A stretch of 64,000 nt of DNA from Bradyrhizobiaceae bacterium PARB1 (GTDB lineage Bacteria > Pseudomonadota > Alphaproteobacteria > Rhizobiales > Xanthobacteraceae): NCBI GenBank assembly GCA_002256345.1, contig NKIY01000002.1, positions 992,001-1,056,000 on the forward strand, given 5' to 3'. The position numbers and the translations under genes are program-made. Numbering within the stretch: the stretch's first letter is position 1; every line of letters begins with the position of its first letter. The notes below the pieces were generated by a model. The model saw only the letters and a program-made list of their open reading frames with translations. It searched no databases and was not told the origin of the DNA. Positions 54,476 through 63,017 of the stretch are shown here, piece by piece.

Positions 54476-55030
54476 GTGAACGCTCTTGCCGAAGTGACCG
54501 CACAGACCGACCGCTCGCTCCTGATCGTTGAGGACGACAAGCCGTTCCTGGAGCGTCTGTCGCGCGCGATGGAGACACGCGGTTTCACCGTTACCTCCTG
54601 CGATACCGTTTCCGACGGCCTCGCCCATATCGGCAAGGCCGCGCCGGCCTTCGCCGTGGTTGACCTTCGCCTCGGTGACGGCAATGGCCTCGACGTTGTC
54701 TCCGCGCTGAAGCAGCAGCGTCCGGATGCGCGTGCGATCGTGCTCACAGGCTATGGCAACATCGCCACCGCCGTGACCGCGGTGAAGATGGGCGCCGTGG
54801 ATTATCTGTCGAAGCCGGCCGATGCCGACGACGTGGTCAACGCGCTGCTCGCGATCGACAGCGACAAGTCGGAACTGCCGAGCAATCCGATGTCGGCCGA
54901 CCGCGTGCGCTGGGAACACATCCAGCGCATTTACGAGATGTGCAACCGCAACGTCTCGGAAACCGCGCGTCGCCTGAACATGCATCGCCGCACCCTGCAG
55001 CGCATCCTCGCCAAGCGAGCGCCGCGCTAA
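54476..55030 (+). CDS. regR: Redox response regulator (RegA/ActR/RegR family)
   Basis: The GTG at 54476 has GGAGG 10 nt before it and gives 184 residues, the size of PrrA/RegA; the ATG at 54440 would add 12. The receiver has SLLIVEDDKPFLERLSRAMETRGF and D63 in FAVVDLRLGDGNGLDV. The Fis-type HTH is WEHIQRIYEMCNRNVSETARRLNMHRRTLQRILAKRAPR. The kinase partner RegB/RegS is not adjacent, unlike the common arrangement. Confidence 0.93.
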   Translation: MNALAEVTAQTDRSLLIVEDDKPFLERLSRAMETRGFTVTSCDTVSDGLAHIGKAAPAFAVVDLRLGDGNGLDVVSALKQQRPDARAIVLTGYGNIATAVTAVKMGAVDYLSKPADADDVVNALLAIDSDKSELPSNPMSADRVRWEHIQRIYEMCNRNVSETARRLNMHRRTLQRILAKRAPR

Positions 55031-55042
55031 CTTCTTTAATCG

Positions 55043-55537
55043 CTAGAACTCATTCGGCAGGGCTGCATGACCTTGAGGGTCGTGCAGCCTGTTGAGTCTG
55101 TGGGCTGCCGTCATCGCAAAGCGCAGCATCATTGATTTGCGCGTTGCCGCAGGCAGCTTGTGTTCAGGCGCCTCACATTGCACATGCGCCCCGTAGGCAT
55201 CCGCGACGATCAGCCCGGTATCGCCCGGAAAAATCTCGCAGGGCAGATCCTGCGTGAAAGCGAAGAACAGCCGATCGCAATGGGCGCGGTAGTCCGGCCA
55301 TTTCTGGTCGGCGCGCAGATCTTCCACCGATGACTTGATCTCGACGATCCAGATCTCGCCCTTCTCGTTCATCGCCACCAGATCCGCCCGCCGCCCCGAC
55401 GGCAGCGGCAACTCGGCGACGCATGAGAATCCGAGCGAGCGCAGCAGGCGGATGGTACCGCGCGCAATCGCCAGCGCCGTCTCGGACTGGCGGCGATCAA
55501 AAATCAGCGTCGGAGTTTGAACGGCGTTCGATTCCAT
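55043..55537 (-). CDS. mmcB: MmcB-family DNA repair protein
   Basis: The product of about 164 residues has an endonuclease-like core with CVAELPLPSGRRADLVAMNEKGEIWIVEIKSS (E-IK-type PD-(D/E)xK motif) and DYRAHCDRLFFAFTQDLP. It matches MmcB, an SOS-induced protein of Caulobacter that helps repair mitomycin C damage. A GTG 11 codons earlier is another possible start. Confidence 0.82.
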   Translation of the reverse strand: MESNAVQTPTLIFDRRQSETALAIARGTIRLLRSLGFSCVAELPLPSGRRADLVAMNEKGEIWIVEIKSSVEDLRADQKWPDYRAHCDRLFFAFTQDLPCEIFPGDTGLIVADAYGAHVQCEAPEHKLPAATRKSMMLRFAMTAAHRLNRLHDPQGHAALPNEF

Positions 55538-55707
55538 AGCGACGAACTTAGCCGATTTCAGCAGGAGCACCCAATACGCCTCGCGAAGGCCGGCCGCTGG
55601 AATGCCGCTGCGCTGCCTCTGTGTTGCCGCACGAAACCAAACCGGCGCGAGAAACCGCCAAGCCCATTCACCCGCTCGTGATCAGGCGAAAGAACCGGAG
55701 ACATTCC

Positions 55708-56835
55708 ATGAATTTAGCCCGTATCGGCCGCGTTGTTCTAATCGCCGCTGCCGCAACTTTGCCGCAAGCCGTGTTTGCATCATTTGCGCACGCAAAACCG
55801 ACCGTTGAGGTCGCTTTTGTACTCGACACCACCGGTTCCATGGCCGGTCTGATCGAAGGCGCCAAGCGCAAGATCTGGGCGATCGCCACCTCGATCCTCG
55901 ACCAGAATCCTGATGCCGACATCCGCATGGGCCTCGTCGCCTATCGCGACATCGGCGATGAGTATGTAACGAGGAAATTCGACCTCACGACCGACATTCA
56001 GGATCTCTACGCGAACCTGCTCCAGGTGAAAGCGCAAGGCGGTGGCGACTGGCCGGAAAGCGTCAACGAGGCGCTGGATGTCGCCGTCAACAAGCTGCAA
56101 TGGAGCAAGGGCAGTGACAGCCGCCGCATCGTCTTCCTTGTCGGCGACGCTCCGCCGCACATGGATTATGCGCAGGACACCAAATACGAAACCACGATGA
56201 AGGTGGCCCAGCAGAAGGACATCATCGTCAATGCCGTGCTCGCCGGCGGCGCGCGCGACACCGAACGGGTCTGGCGCGATGTCGCGCAACGCGGCGATGG
56301 ACGTTTCATCGCAATCCCGCAGGATGGCGGGCAGGTGGTGATCATCGAGACGCCATTCGATGAAGAGATCATCATCCTGCAGAACGAGATCAACAAGACG
56401 GTGATCCCCTATGGCCCGCGCGCGCTGCAGAAGCGCACCGAGGACAAGACGCGGCAGCTCGCGGAAGTCGCGCGCGCCGCACCGGCTTCAGCCTCTGACA
56501 TGGCGAGCTATATCAACAAGCGGGCGAAGGTGTCGTCGGAGGCTGTCACCGGCGGCGGCGACCTGGTTGCCGATGTCGGGTCGGGCGGCAAGAAGCTCGA
56601 TACCATCAAGGATGACGAGCTGCCGGAATCGCTGCGGAAGCTATCGATGCAGGATCGCACGGCCGAACTCGACAAGCAGATGACGATGCGCAAGGAGCTG
56701 AACGCGAAGCTCGCTGCGCTGGTCGCCAAACGTGACGCCTATGTGGCTGCCCAGCGCGACAAGGTGGCGGCTCCGAAGGCATCGTCTTTTGACCGTGAGG
56801 TGGAGGCAACATTGAAGGTGCAGTTGAAGAAGTAA
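55708..56835 (+). CDS. VWA-domain protein, exported
   Basis: The 375-residue protein begins MNLARIGRVVLIAAAATLPQ, a signal peptide, followed by a von Willebrand A domain. Its metal site is FVLDTTGSMAGL, with GGDWPESVNEALDVAV and FLVGDAPPH completing the fold. The C-terminal third is charged and coiled-coil-like. It probably acts in the periplasm; the partner is unknown. CCGGAG precedes the start. Confidence 0.83.
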   Translation: MNLARIGRVVLIAAAATLPQAVFASFAHAKPTVEVAFVLDTTGSMAGLIEGAKRKIWAIATSILDQNPDADIRMGLVAYRDIGDEYVTRKFDLTTDIQDLYANLLQVKAQGGGDWPESVNEALDVAVNKLQWSKGSDSRRIVFLVGDAPPHMDYAQDTKYETTMKVAQQKDIIVNAVLAGGARDTERVWRDVAQRGDGRFIAIPQDGGQVVIIETPFDEEIIILQNEINKTVIPYGPRALQKRTEDKTRQLAEVARAAPASASDMASYINKRAKVSSEAVTGGGDLVADVGSGGKKLDTIKDDELPESLRKLSMQDRTAELDKQMTMRKELNAKLAALVAKRDAYVAAQRDKVAAPKASSFDREVEATLKVQLKK

Positions 56836-56866
56836 TCGCACGACAAAGGCGCCACGCGCGGGAAGA

Positions 56867-56895
56867 TGAATGGCCGGGTCAAGCCCGGCCATGAC
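56867..56895. repeat. Half-unit of the type-2 palindromic repeat
   Basis: GATGAATGGCCGGGTCAAGC and CCCGGCCATGAC repeat the outer arm of the element at 50308-50391. It lies between the VWA and MBL genes. Confidence 0.55.
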
Positions 56896-56957
56896 AGCGG
56901 AACAGAACCGCTGTTTTGCCCCCTTCCCCCGTCGGCAAAAATCGGCATTGTGGCGTG

Positions 56958-57623
56958 ATGACAGAGAACGCGCCCAAAGCCCAAGCCGGCGGCACCATCA
57001 TTCCGGTGACGCTGTTCCAGCAGAACTGCATGCTCCTGTGGGACGAAGCCACGCGGCAGGCGGTGGTGATCGATCCCGGCGGCGACGTGCCGCTGATCCG
57101 GGAGGCGATCGCCAAGGCCAATGTGAAGGTCGAGGCGATCTGGCTGACCCATGGTCATATCGATCATGTCGGCGGCGCTGCCGAGCTGCGCGACGCGCTC
57201 AAAGTCGAGATCGTCGGCCCGCACAAGGCAGACGAATTCCTGCTCGATCATGTCAAAGCATCCGGCGCCAATTACGGCATCACCGGCGTGCGCAACTTCA
57301 AGCCGGACCGTTGGCTCGAGGAAGGCGACACCGTCAGCGTCGGCGGACTTTCGTTCGAAATTCTGCATTGTCCCGGTCACTCACCGGGCAGCGTGGTCTA
57401 CTACAGCAAGGGCATGAAATTCGCCCATGTGGGCGATGTCCTGTTCGCCGGTTCGGTCGGCCGCACGGACCTGCCGGGAGGCAGCCACGAGACATTGATC
57501 AATTCGATCACGACCAAGCTGATTCCCCTCGGCGACGATGTCGGCTTTATCTGCGGTCACGGACCGGGCTCCAGCATCGGCCAGGAGCGGATGACCAACC
57601 CGTTCCTCACAGGCATAGCCTGA
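56958..57623 (+). CDS. MBL-fold hydrolase (glyoxalase II-like)
   Basis: The 221-residue hydrolase has the intact motif LTHGHIDHVGG (HxHxDH), HCPGHSPGSVVYY, VGDVLFAGSVGRTDLPGGSHE, and ICGHGPGSSIGQE with the last ligand. This is the YcbL/glyoxalase-II-like group, which hydrolyses thioesters of glutathione. It is complete, unlike the MBL protein in the homogentisate operon. Confidence 0.9.
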   Translation: MTENAPKAQAGGTIIPVTLFQQNCMLLWDEATRQAVVIDPGGDVPLIREAIAKANVKVEAIWLTHGHIDHVGGAAELRDALKVEIVGPHKADEFLLDHVKASGANYGITGVRNFKPDRWLEEGDTVSVGGLSFEILHCPGHSPGSVVYYSKGMKFAHVGDVLFAGSVGRTDLPGGSHETLINSITTKLIPLGDDVGFICGHGPGSSIGQERMTNPFLTGIA

Positions 57624-57634
57624 ATCGCTGATAT

Positions 57635-57883
57635 TCAGCCGGCGTGGTCGAGATCGATCCAATCCTCGATCTGCGAGGCTGCGATGGTCCGCTTCGGCTG
57701 ATAGGGGTTCAGTGTACCGGCCGTCGCGGTCCAGCCTTTTGCCAGGATTTCGCGGGCGAAGACCTTCGCATCAATTTCAGATTTGAATGTCTTCGTGGTC
57801 CGCGCCGGACCTGGGGGGCGTGGATCCGATTTCAAAGCACGGTCGGGACCGAAGGCAACATACCAAGTATCAGATTTCGTCAT
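57635..57883 (-). CDS. Hypothetical protein (82 aa)
   Basis: The product begins MTKSDTWYVAFGPDRALKSD and contains KTFKSEIDAKVFAREILAKGW, a likely small alpha/beta fold. Three consecutive ATG codons lie at the start. A near-EcfG match, GCAAC-N16-CGTT, sits 14 bp upstream, with one mismatch. No family recognised. Confidence 0.55.
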   Translation of the reverse strand: MTKSDTWYVAFGPDRALKSDPRPPGPARTTKTFKSEIDAKVFAREILAKGWTATAGTLNPYQPKRTIAASQIEDWIDLDHAG

Positions 57884-58046
57884 CATCATGGGTAGTAACG
57901 CCAAATGTGACAGAAAGTTGCAAGCATTGCGGCAACTCACGCTTTTTGTCGCAAATTTGCACAGCTCAACAAAACAGGCCGCCCGACCTGGGGCGACCTG
58001 CAGTTTGGGAGAAGTCTCTTTATAACTTGAGCCCGAGAGACGATCC

Positions 58047-58466
58047 TTAGTCGATCACTTCGACGATACGATGGGTACCCGGCTCGACCAGAACCGTACG
58101 GCCATTCACCACCGTGTAACGATACTCACGCGCTGCGCGGTATTCGGTCGGAACTTCGTAATAGGTTACGCCGCTCGCAGGCAGCACGGCACCGACACGG
58201 ACCTCTCGGTCATAAGTGTAAGACGGACGATGTTGTTCGACCACATAGCTGCGGAAGCGCGGACGATCGTCAACGCCAAGTACTCCGGCGACACCGCCAA
58301 CGACGCCGCCGATTGTGCCGCCGACAATGGCGCCCACCGGGCCGGCAGCGCGTTCACCTTCGGCAGCACCTCGTTCGATGCCCCCGGGAACACCTTGGGC
58401 CTGAGCAACGGCCGGAAGCGCCATCACGGCAACGACAGCGGCAGTTCCAAGAAGACGGCGGATCAT
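58047..58466 (-). CDS. DUF1236-type exported protein
   Basis: The ATG at 58466 has GGAG before it. The 139-residue product has a signal peptide (LLGTAAVVAVMALPAVAQAQG), a glycine-rich membrane-like segment (VGAIVGGTIGGVVGGVAGVLGV), and the DUF1236 region RVGAVLPASGVTYYEVP ending TVLVEPGTHRIVEVID. The family is found in rhizobial envelopes and has no known role. Confidence 0.78.
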   Translation of the reverse strand: MIRRLLGTAAVVAVMALPAVAQAQGVPGGIERGAAEGERAAGPVGAIVGGTIGGVVGGVAGVLGVDDRPRFRSYVVEQHRPSYTYDREVRVGAVLPASGVTYYEVPTEYRAAREYRYTVVNGRTVLVEPGTHRIVEVID

Positions 58467-58597
58467 GATGATCTCCATTTTGCGATTGCACATATTGCGG
58501 CGATACAAGTGCGCCGCTAGGCAATGGTTCCGGAGATAGAATCGCGAAACACCGCGCGCCGGGCGTGAAATCTTTCGCCAGACGAGGAACCGGATGA

Positions 58598-61096
58598 TCA
58601 AACGCGGATCATCGTGCGAATGCGTTGGGACAGATTGTCGAGATCGAACGGCTTGGTAATCATCTCCATGCCGGGCAACAGGAAACCTTCGGCCATGGCA
58701 ACGCTTTCCGCATAGCCGGTGATAAAGAGGACCTTCAACTCCGGCCGCGTCTCGCGGGCTTGATCGGCGAGCTGGCGGCCGTTCATGCCGGGCAGACCGA
58801 CATCGGTGACGAGCAGATCGATCTTCCGATCTCGGCGCAATGCGGCGAGTCCAGAGGGACCGTCGATCGCCTCGAGCACATGATAGCCCTCATCCTGCAG
58901 CATCTCGACCACGACTGACCGAACCACGGGTTCATCCTCGACAACCAGCACGGTCTCGCCGGCTGATTTGTGCTCATTTCTCTGGGTGCTCGCGGCAGCT
59001 TCGGTCGCTGCACCTTCATTGCGCGGCAAATAGAGATAGACGGTGGTGCCGAAGCCGACACGGCTGTCGATGCTCACATGGCCATTCGACTGCCTTGCAA
59101 AACCGTAGATCATGGATAGGCCCAAGCCGGTGCCCTGCCCGATCGGCTTTGTGGTGAAAAACGGATCGAATGCGCGCGCCAGTATCTCAGGCGCCATGCC
59201 GGAGCCGGTATCTGTTACGGCAATGCGAATGTAGTCGCCGGGCGCGAGCGCCGGCGTGTCCGCGGTGATTGCGCCAACATGAATATTGCGCGTCGCGATT
59301 GCCAGCTTGCCGCCATCGGGCATGGCATCCCGTGCATTGATGGCGAGATTGAGCAGCGCGCTCTCCAGCTGGTTCGGATCGCACAGGGTAAACCAGAGGT
59401 CGGGCGAAGCGACGATCTCGAGATCGAGCTTCTCGCCGATGGTCCGCCGTAACAGGTCTTCGAGTGACAGCACCAGTGCATTCGCATCCACCGTTTTCGG
59501 CACCAGAGGCTGCCGGCGCGCAAAAGCGAGCAGGCGGTGGGTGAGAGCGGCCGCGCGATTGGCCGAGGTCGTGGCGGCTTCGATATAGCGCGGCAGACTT
59601 CCCAGGCGGTTTTGCCCGAGCCGCGTCTGCATCAGATCGAGCGAGCCGACGATACCCGTCAGCAGATTGTTGAAGTCATGCGCGATTCCGCCCGTCAGCT
59701 GGCCCACGGCTTCCATCTTCTGCGACTGGCGCAGAGCCTCCTCAGTCGCCTTGAGACGCTCGGCCGCAGCCTTTTCCTCGGTGACATCGCGGGCGACGCA
59801 ATAGATGAGCTCTTCATCGGGGACTGCCGTCCAGGAGAGCCAACGATAAGAGCCATCCTTGTGACGCAAGCGGTTTTCAAAGCGCACCGTCTGTTGACCG
59901 GCGGCGAGCTTCTCAACCTCCGCAATGGTCTTCGCCTGATCGTCGGGATGCTCGAGCCAGCGCGAGGTGCGATCGAGCAGATCGCTCTCGCTCCAGCCGA
60001 GCACCCGCGTCCAGGCGGGATTTACCGTGCGCCAGGCGCCGCTGTAGTCAGCAACCATCAGGAGATCGCGCGACACGTTCCAGATCCGATCGCGCTCACG
60101 GGTTTTCTCGCGCACGCGCTCGGCCAGAGTGGCGTTGAGCTCGGCGAGTTTCAGCGCGAGCTGCCGCGCCTCTTCCTCGCTGCGCAACAATGCCTCGCGC
60201 GCCTGCACCTCCTCGGTGACATCGGTATGGGCGCCAACCAGCCGCAGTGGCTCACCATTCTCGTCACGCTCGATGATTGCCTTGACAGAGATCCAGCGTA
60301 GCTCGCCGTCGTCAGGACGAATGATGCGATATTGCGCGACGTATTCGCGTACGCCGCTCTTCACGGCTTCGATGAACTTGCGCTCCGTGGCTTCGCGATC
60401 CTCTGGATGGACGCGCGCGACCCAATCCTCGTGGGTTTCGTTGGTGGCATCCGCCGGCAGGCCGTGGATGCGCAGATATTCCGGAGAACGACGATTGCGG
60501 AAGCCAGTCTGAAGATCAACTTCGAGGCCGCCAATGCGGCCAATCTGCTGCACGCGCGCCAGCTCGACCTCGCGTTCGCGCAACGCGACATTGGCCTGAT
60601 GATCCTTGGTGACATCGCGGCAGATAACCATCACACCGCCGATGCCTTTATCCCCATCCAATGGGCTGTAGCCATAGGTCCAGTAACCGTAGCTCAGCTT
60701 TCCCTCACGCGTGACGGGGATCAGCTGATCTTCATGCCAGGTCGGGCCGCCACCGGTCATGACCTGATCGATCTGCGGGCCAATGATGTCCCAAATCTCA
60801 TGCCAGAATTCACGGCCGCGCGCGCCGAGCGCACGCGGATGCTGCGCATCGTCAAGCGTCTGACGGTAGGCATCATTGTAGAACTGGATGAGATCGGCGC
60901 CCCACCAGATGAACATCGGATGGTAGGTGTTGAGCAGGATGCGGACTGCGGTACGGAGGCCTTGCGGCCACCTGGATGGTATGCCGAGCGGCGTGCCCCC
61001 CCAGTCGTGAGCGCGCATCAGCGCTCCCATTTCGCCGCCGCCGGCGAGGAAATCGACCTGATTCTCTCTACGCTCTGCCGCCATATACGGGAACAA
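58598..61096 (-). CDS. PAS-domain hybrid histidine kinase with C-terminal receiver
   Basis: The 832-residue cytoplasmic protein has three PAS regions (about 25-165, 190-300, 330-450). HisKA with QLTGGIAHDFNNLLTG, HATPase with TGLGLSMIYGFARQSNGHVS, and a receiver with LVVEDEPVVRSVVVEM and D in LLVTDVGLPGMNG follow. No membrane segment is seen, so it senses an internal signal such as redox or light. The first PAS (WGGTPLGIPSRWPQGLRTAV) is of the type common in rhizobial hybrid kinases. Confidence 0.9.
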   Translation of the reverse strand: MFPYMAAERRENQVDFLAGGGEMGALMRAHDWGGTPLGIPSRWPQGLRTAVRILLNTYHPMFIWWGADLIQFYNDAYRQTLDDAQHPRALGARGREFWHEIWDIIGPQIDQVMTGGGPTWHEDQLIPVTREGKLSYGYWTYGYSPLDGDKGIGGVMVICRDVTKDHQANVALREREVELARVQQIGRIGGLEVDLQTGFRNRRSPEYLRIHGLPADATNETHEDWVARVHPEDREATERKFIEAVKSGVREYVAQYRIIRPDDGELRWISVKAIIERDENGEPLRLVGAHTDVTEEVQAREALLRSEEEARQLALKLAELNATLAERVREKTRERDRIWNVSRDLLMVADYSGAWRTVNPAWTRVLGWSESDLLDRTSRWLEHPDDQAKTIAEVEKLAAGQQTVRFENRLRHKDGSYRWLSWTAVPDEELIYCVARDVTEEKAAAERLKATEEALRQSQKMEAVGQLTGGIAHDFNNLLTGIVGSLDLMQTRLGQNRLGSLPRYIEAATTSANRAAALTHRLLAFARRQPLVPKTVDANALVLSLEDLLRRTIGEKLDLEIVASPDLWFTLCDPNQLESALLNLAINARDAMPDGGKLAIATRNIHVGAITADTPALAPGDYIRIAVTDTGSGMAPEILARAFDPFFTTKPIGQGTGLGLSMIYGFARQSNGHVSIDSRVGFGTTVYLYLPRNEGAATEAAASTQRNEHKSAGETVLVVEDEPVVRSVVVEMLQDEGYHVLEAIDGPSGLAALRRDRKIDLLVTDVGLPGMNGRQLADQARETRPELKVLFITGYAESVAMAEGFLLPGMEMITKPFDLDNLSQRIRTMIRV

Positions 61097-61212
61097 TCGA
61101 TCCGTATGAAAACAATAGCGAATTTAGCCGGCGCGGATGACCTGTGCAAATTGCGCCATGTATTCGGCCGGCTCGGGAGGATGCGGTCGGCCGCCCTGTC
61201 CGCGCGCGAGCC

Positions 61213-62433
61213 TTATTTGATGAGCCCTGTAGCCTTTAACGCACGGGTGATGGCGCCGGAAACATCGAGCGCGCGCCGCTCCGGGAGATCACGATGCGTG
61301 CTCCGAAGATCCTGCTCCGCGCGGGGCTGCTGTGGACGCGCCTTCCGATTGCGCGGCTCATCCTTCACCGCAGCGAGGATCGGCGCCTGTTTGGTCAGGC
61401 CGAAGAACTGCGCAATGTGATAGGACGACGCGATGCCGGCATCGAGCATGAACTTCGAGGCCGCGCCATAAGCGTCATCATGGCCCTCGATGGCGAGCGG
61501 CGTGCCATGGGCCATGCCGGTGATGGTATAGGATTCCACCATCGTCTCTCCCTTGTCATTCCACCACACTTCGCGCGGATAGCCATCGACGTCTCCAGAA
61601 GACATCGGTGCATCCGGCAGATCGTGCAGATCGAGCCATTGCTTGACGATTTCACCGGCATTGGCAGGATTGACAGTACGATCCGCCGCGCCGTGCCAGA
61701 CAGACACGCGAGGCCACGGCCCCTGATGTGGCGATGCCTTGCGGACCAGATCGCCGAGTTCCTGGGCGCTGCGCGCGGGCGCGCGATACATGCCGGCCAG
61801 CGCCTCCTGCATCGAATGCGCGATGCCGTAGGGCAGACCTGCGATGATGGCGCCGGCGGCGAAGACTTCAGGATAGGTCGCGAGCATCACCGATGTCATC
61901 GCGCCACCGGCGGACAGGCCGGTGATGTAAATGCGCGCGGGATCGACCCCATGCGCGATGGCGGCATGCTCGACCATCTGACGGATCGACAGCGCTTCAC
62001 CGCTATCCCGCGAGATGTCGTCGGATGCGAACCAGTTGAAACAGGTGTTGCCGTTATTCGCGCGCTTCTGCTCCGGCATGACAAGCACAAAGCCATAGCG
62101 CTGTGCGAGCTTCGACCATCCGCTGCCGATGTCATAGCCCGCAGCCGTCTGCGTACAGCCATGCAGCACGACGACAAGAGCCGGCTTCGGAGCCAGCCGC
62201 TCCGGCGCGTAAGCGAACATTTTCAGATTGCCGGGATTGCTGCCGAAGCCGGTCACTTCAGCGAGCGGACTGTCGCCTGCGGGAAGCCGCGTTCGCCCCA
62301 TGCCGTGCAAGGCACCGGGCATTTTCGGAAGATGACGAAGGAAGTCGATATTATCGGCGAGGGACACAGCAGCTCCTAACGGGTCGGCGCGCTTATACAA
62401 CGGCACCGACGACATATGGTTGCTGCAGTGCAA
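61213..62433 (-). CDS. PHB-depolymerase-family esterase
   Basis: The 406-residue alpha/beta-hydrolase has LVVVLHGCTQTAAGYD, the nucleophile elbow YITGLSAGGAMTS (S174) and DGYPREVWWN near the acidic and His region GMAHGTPL. The family is the extracellular-type short-chain poly(3-hydroxybutyrate) depolymerase group, but no clear signal peptide is seen, so a cytoplasmic esterase is possible. A charged C-terminal tail (RNRKARPQQPRAEQDLRSTH) may bind polymer or membrane. Confidence 0.84.
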   Translation of the reverse strand: MHCSNHMSSVPLYKRADPLGAAVSLADNIDFLRHLPKMPGALHGMGRTRLPAGDSPLAEVTGFGSNPGNLKMFAYAPERLAPKPALVVVLHGCTQTAAGYDIGSGWSKLAQRYGFVLVMPEQKRANNGNTCFNWFASDDISRDSGEALSIRQMVEHAAIAHGVDPARIYITGLSAGGAMTSVMLATYPEVFAAGAIIAGLPYGIAHSMQEALAGMYRAPARSAQELGDLVRKASPHQGPWPRVSVWHGAADRTVNPANAGEIVKQWLDLHDLPDAPMSSGDVDGYPREVWWNDKGETMVESYTITGMAHGTPLAIEGHDDAYGAASKFMLDAGIASSYHIAQFFGLTKQAPILAAVKDEPRNRKARPQQPRAEQDLRSTHRDLPERRALDVSGAITRALKATGLIK

Positions 62434-62524
62434 AATAACAGCAATTCGGGCTTCAATTTACCATCACTGAAATGCGAATGGCACGATTTTTCAAAAAAAC
62501 TTTGTAAGAAAGGTATCTGAAGAA

Positions 62525-62551
62525 GCCCCGCACGGTCGGGCCATGCGGGGC
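62525..62551 (-). terminator. Terminator of the MXKDX-repeat gene
   Basis: On the minus strand GCCCCGCA pairs with TGCGGGGC around an 11-nt loop, followed by TTCTTC. It begins 17 bp after the gene stop. Confidence 0.7.
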
Positions 62552-62567
62552 CAAGAAATGAAGAGGC

Positions 62568-62801
62568 CTAGTTCTTCTTCATCATGTTGTCTTTTTTCAT
62601 GTTGTCCTTGTGCATGCCGTCTTTGTGCATGGATTCTTTCTTCATGCCGTCCTTGGACATCCCCTCTTTCGACATGCCTTGGGTGCCGGTGCCCATCTTG
62701 GTCGAATCCTGACCGGACGAACCGGTTGCCTGCGCCATGGCAGCAAACGGGGTCACGCCGATTACGGTGGCACAGATCGCTGCGAGAATGGTCTTCTTCA
62801 T
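62568..62801 (-). CDS. Pentapeptide MXKDX-repeat protein
   Basis: The 77-residue product has a signal peptide (TILAAICATVIGVTPFAAMAQ). Seven pentapeptide repeats of the form GMSKE, GMSKD, GMKKE, SMHKD, GMHKD, NMKKD and NMMKK follow. The Met/Lys/His/Asp-rich tail could bind metal such as copper. GGAGG precedes the ATG, and an EcfG promoter lies 32 bp upstream, so the gene is stress-induced by inference. Function unknown. Confidence 0.85.
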   Translation of the reverse strand: MKKTILAAICATVIGVTPFAAMAQATGSSGQDSTKMGTGTQGMSKEGMSKDGMKKESMHKDGMHKDNMKKDNMMKKN

Positions 62802-62832
62802 GATCGTTCCTCCAGAGTGGACGGTTTGGCAC

Positions 62833-62857
62833 AACGCCATGTTGCGCAAAACGTTCC
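62833..62857 (-). promoter_or_regulatory. EcfG general-stress promoter before the MXKDX-repeat gene
   Basis: On the minus strand GGAAC (62857-62853) and CGTT (62836-62833) are separated by exactly 16 nt, the same spacing as before otsA. The -10 ends 32 nt before the ATG. Confidence 0.75.
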
Positions 62858-63017
62858 TGCCAGCGATACGCGGCGCCGCCCGGAACGTTACGCTGCAAGC
62901 CACCGGACTGTCGCAAATCTGCTGTAGGGGTGGCATCCGCCCTCCACCGATCGCTTGGCCCGATTGCTGCATCCGAAATGCGATGCGTATGAGGTCACTC
63001 CCGACCGAGATTTGCCC

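Noticed and set aside
57897-57921. GCAAC-N16-CGTT before the 82-residue hypothetical gene
   Set aside because: The -35 has a mismatch and the start site would fall almost on the ATG cluster; noted as weak only.
62575-62690. Tandem short repeats in the MXKDX gene as a CRISPR-like array
   Set aside because: The repeats are 15-bp codon repeats within one reading frame with no spacers.
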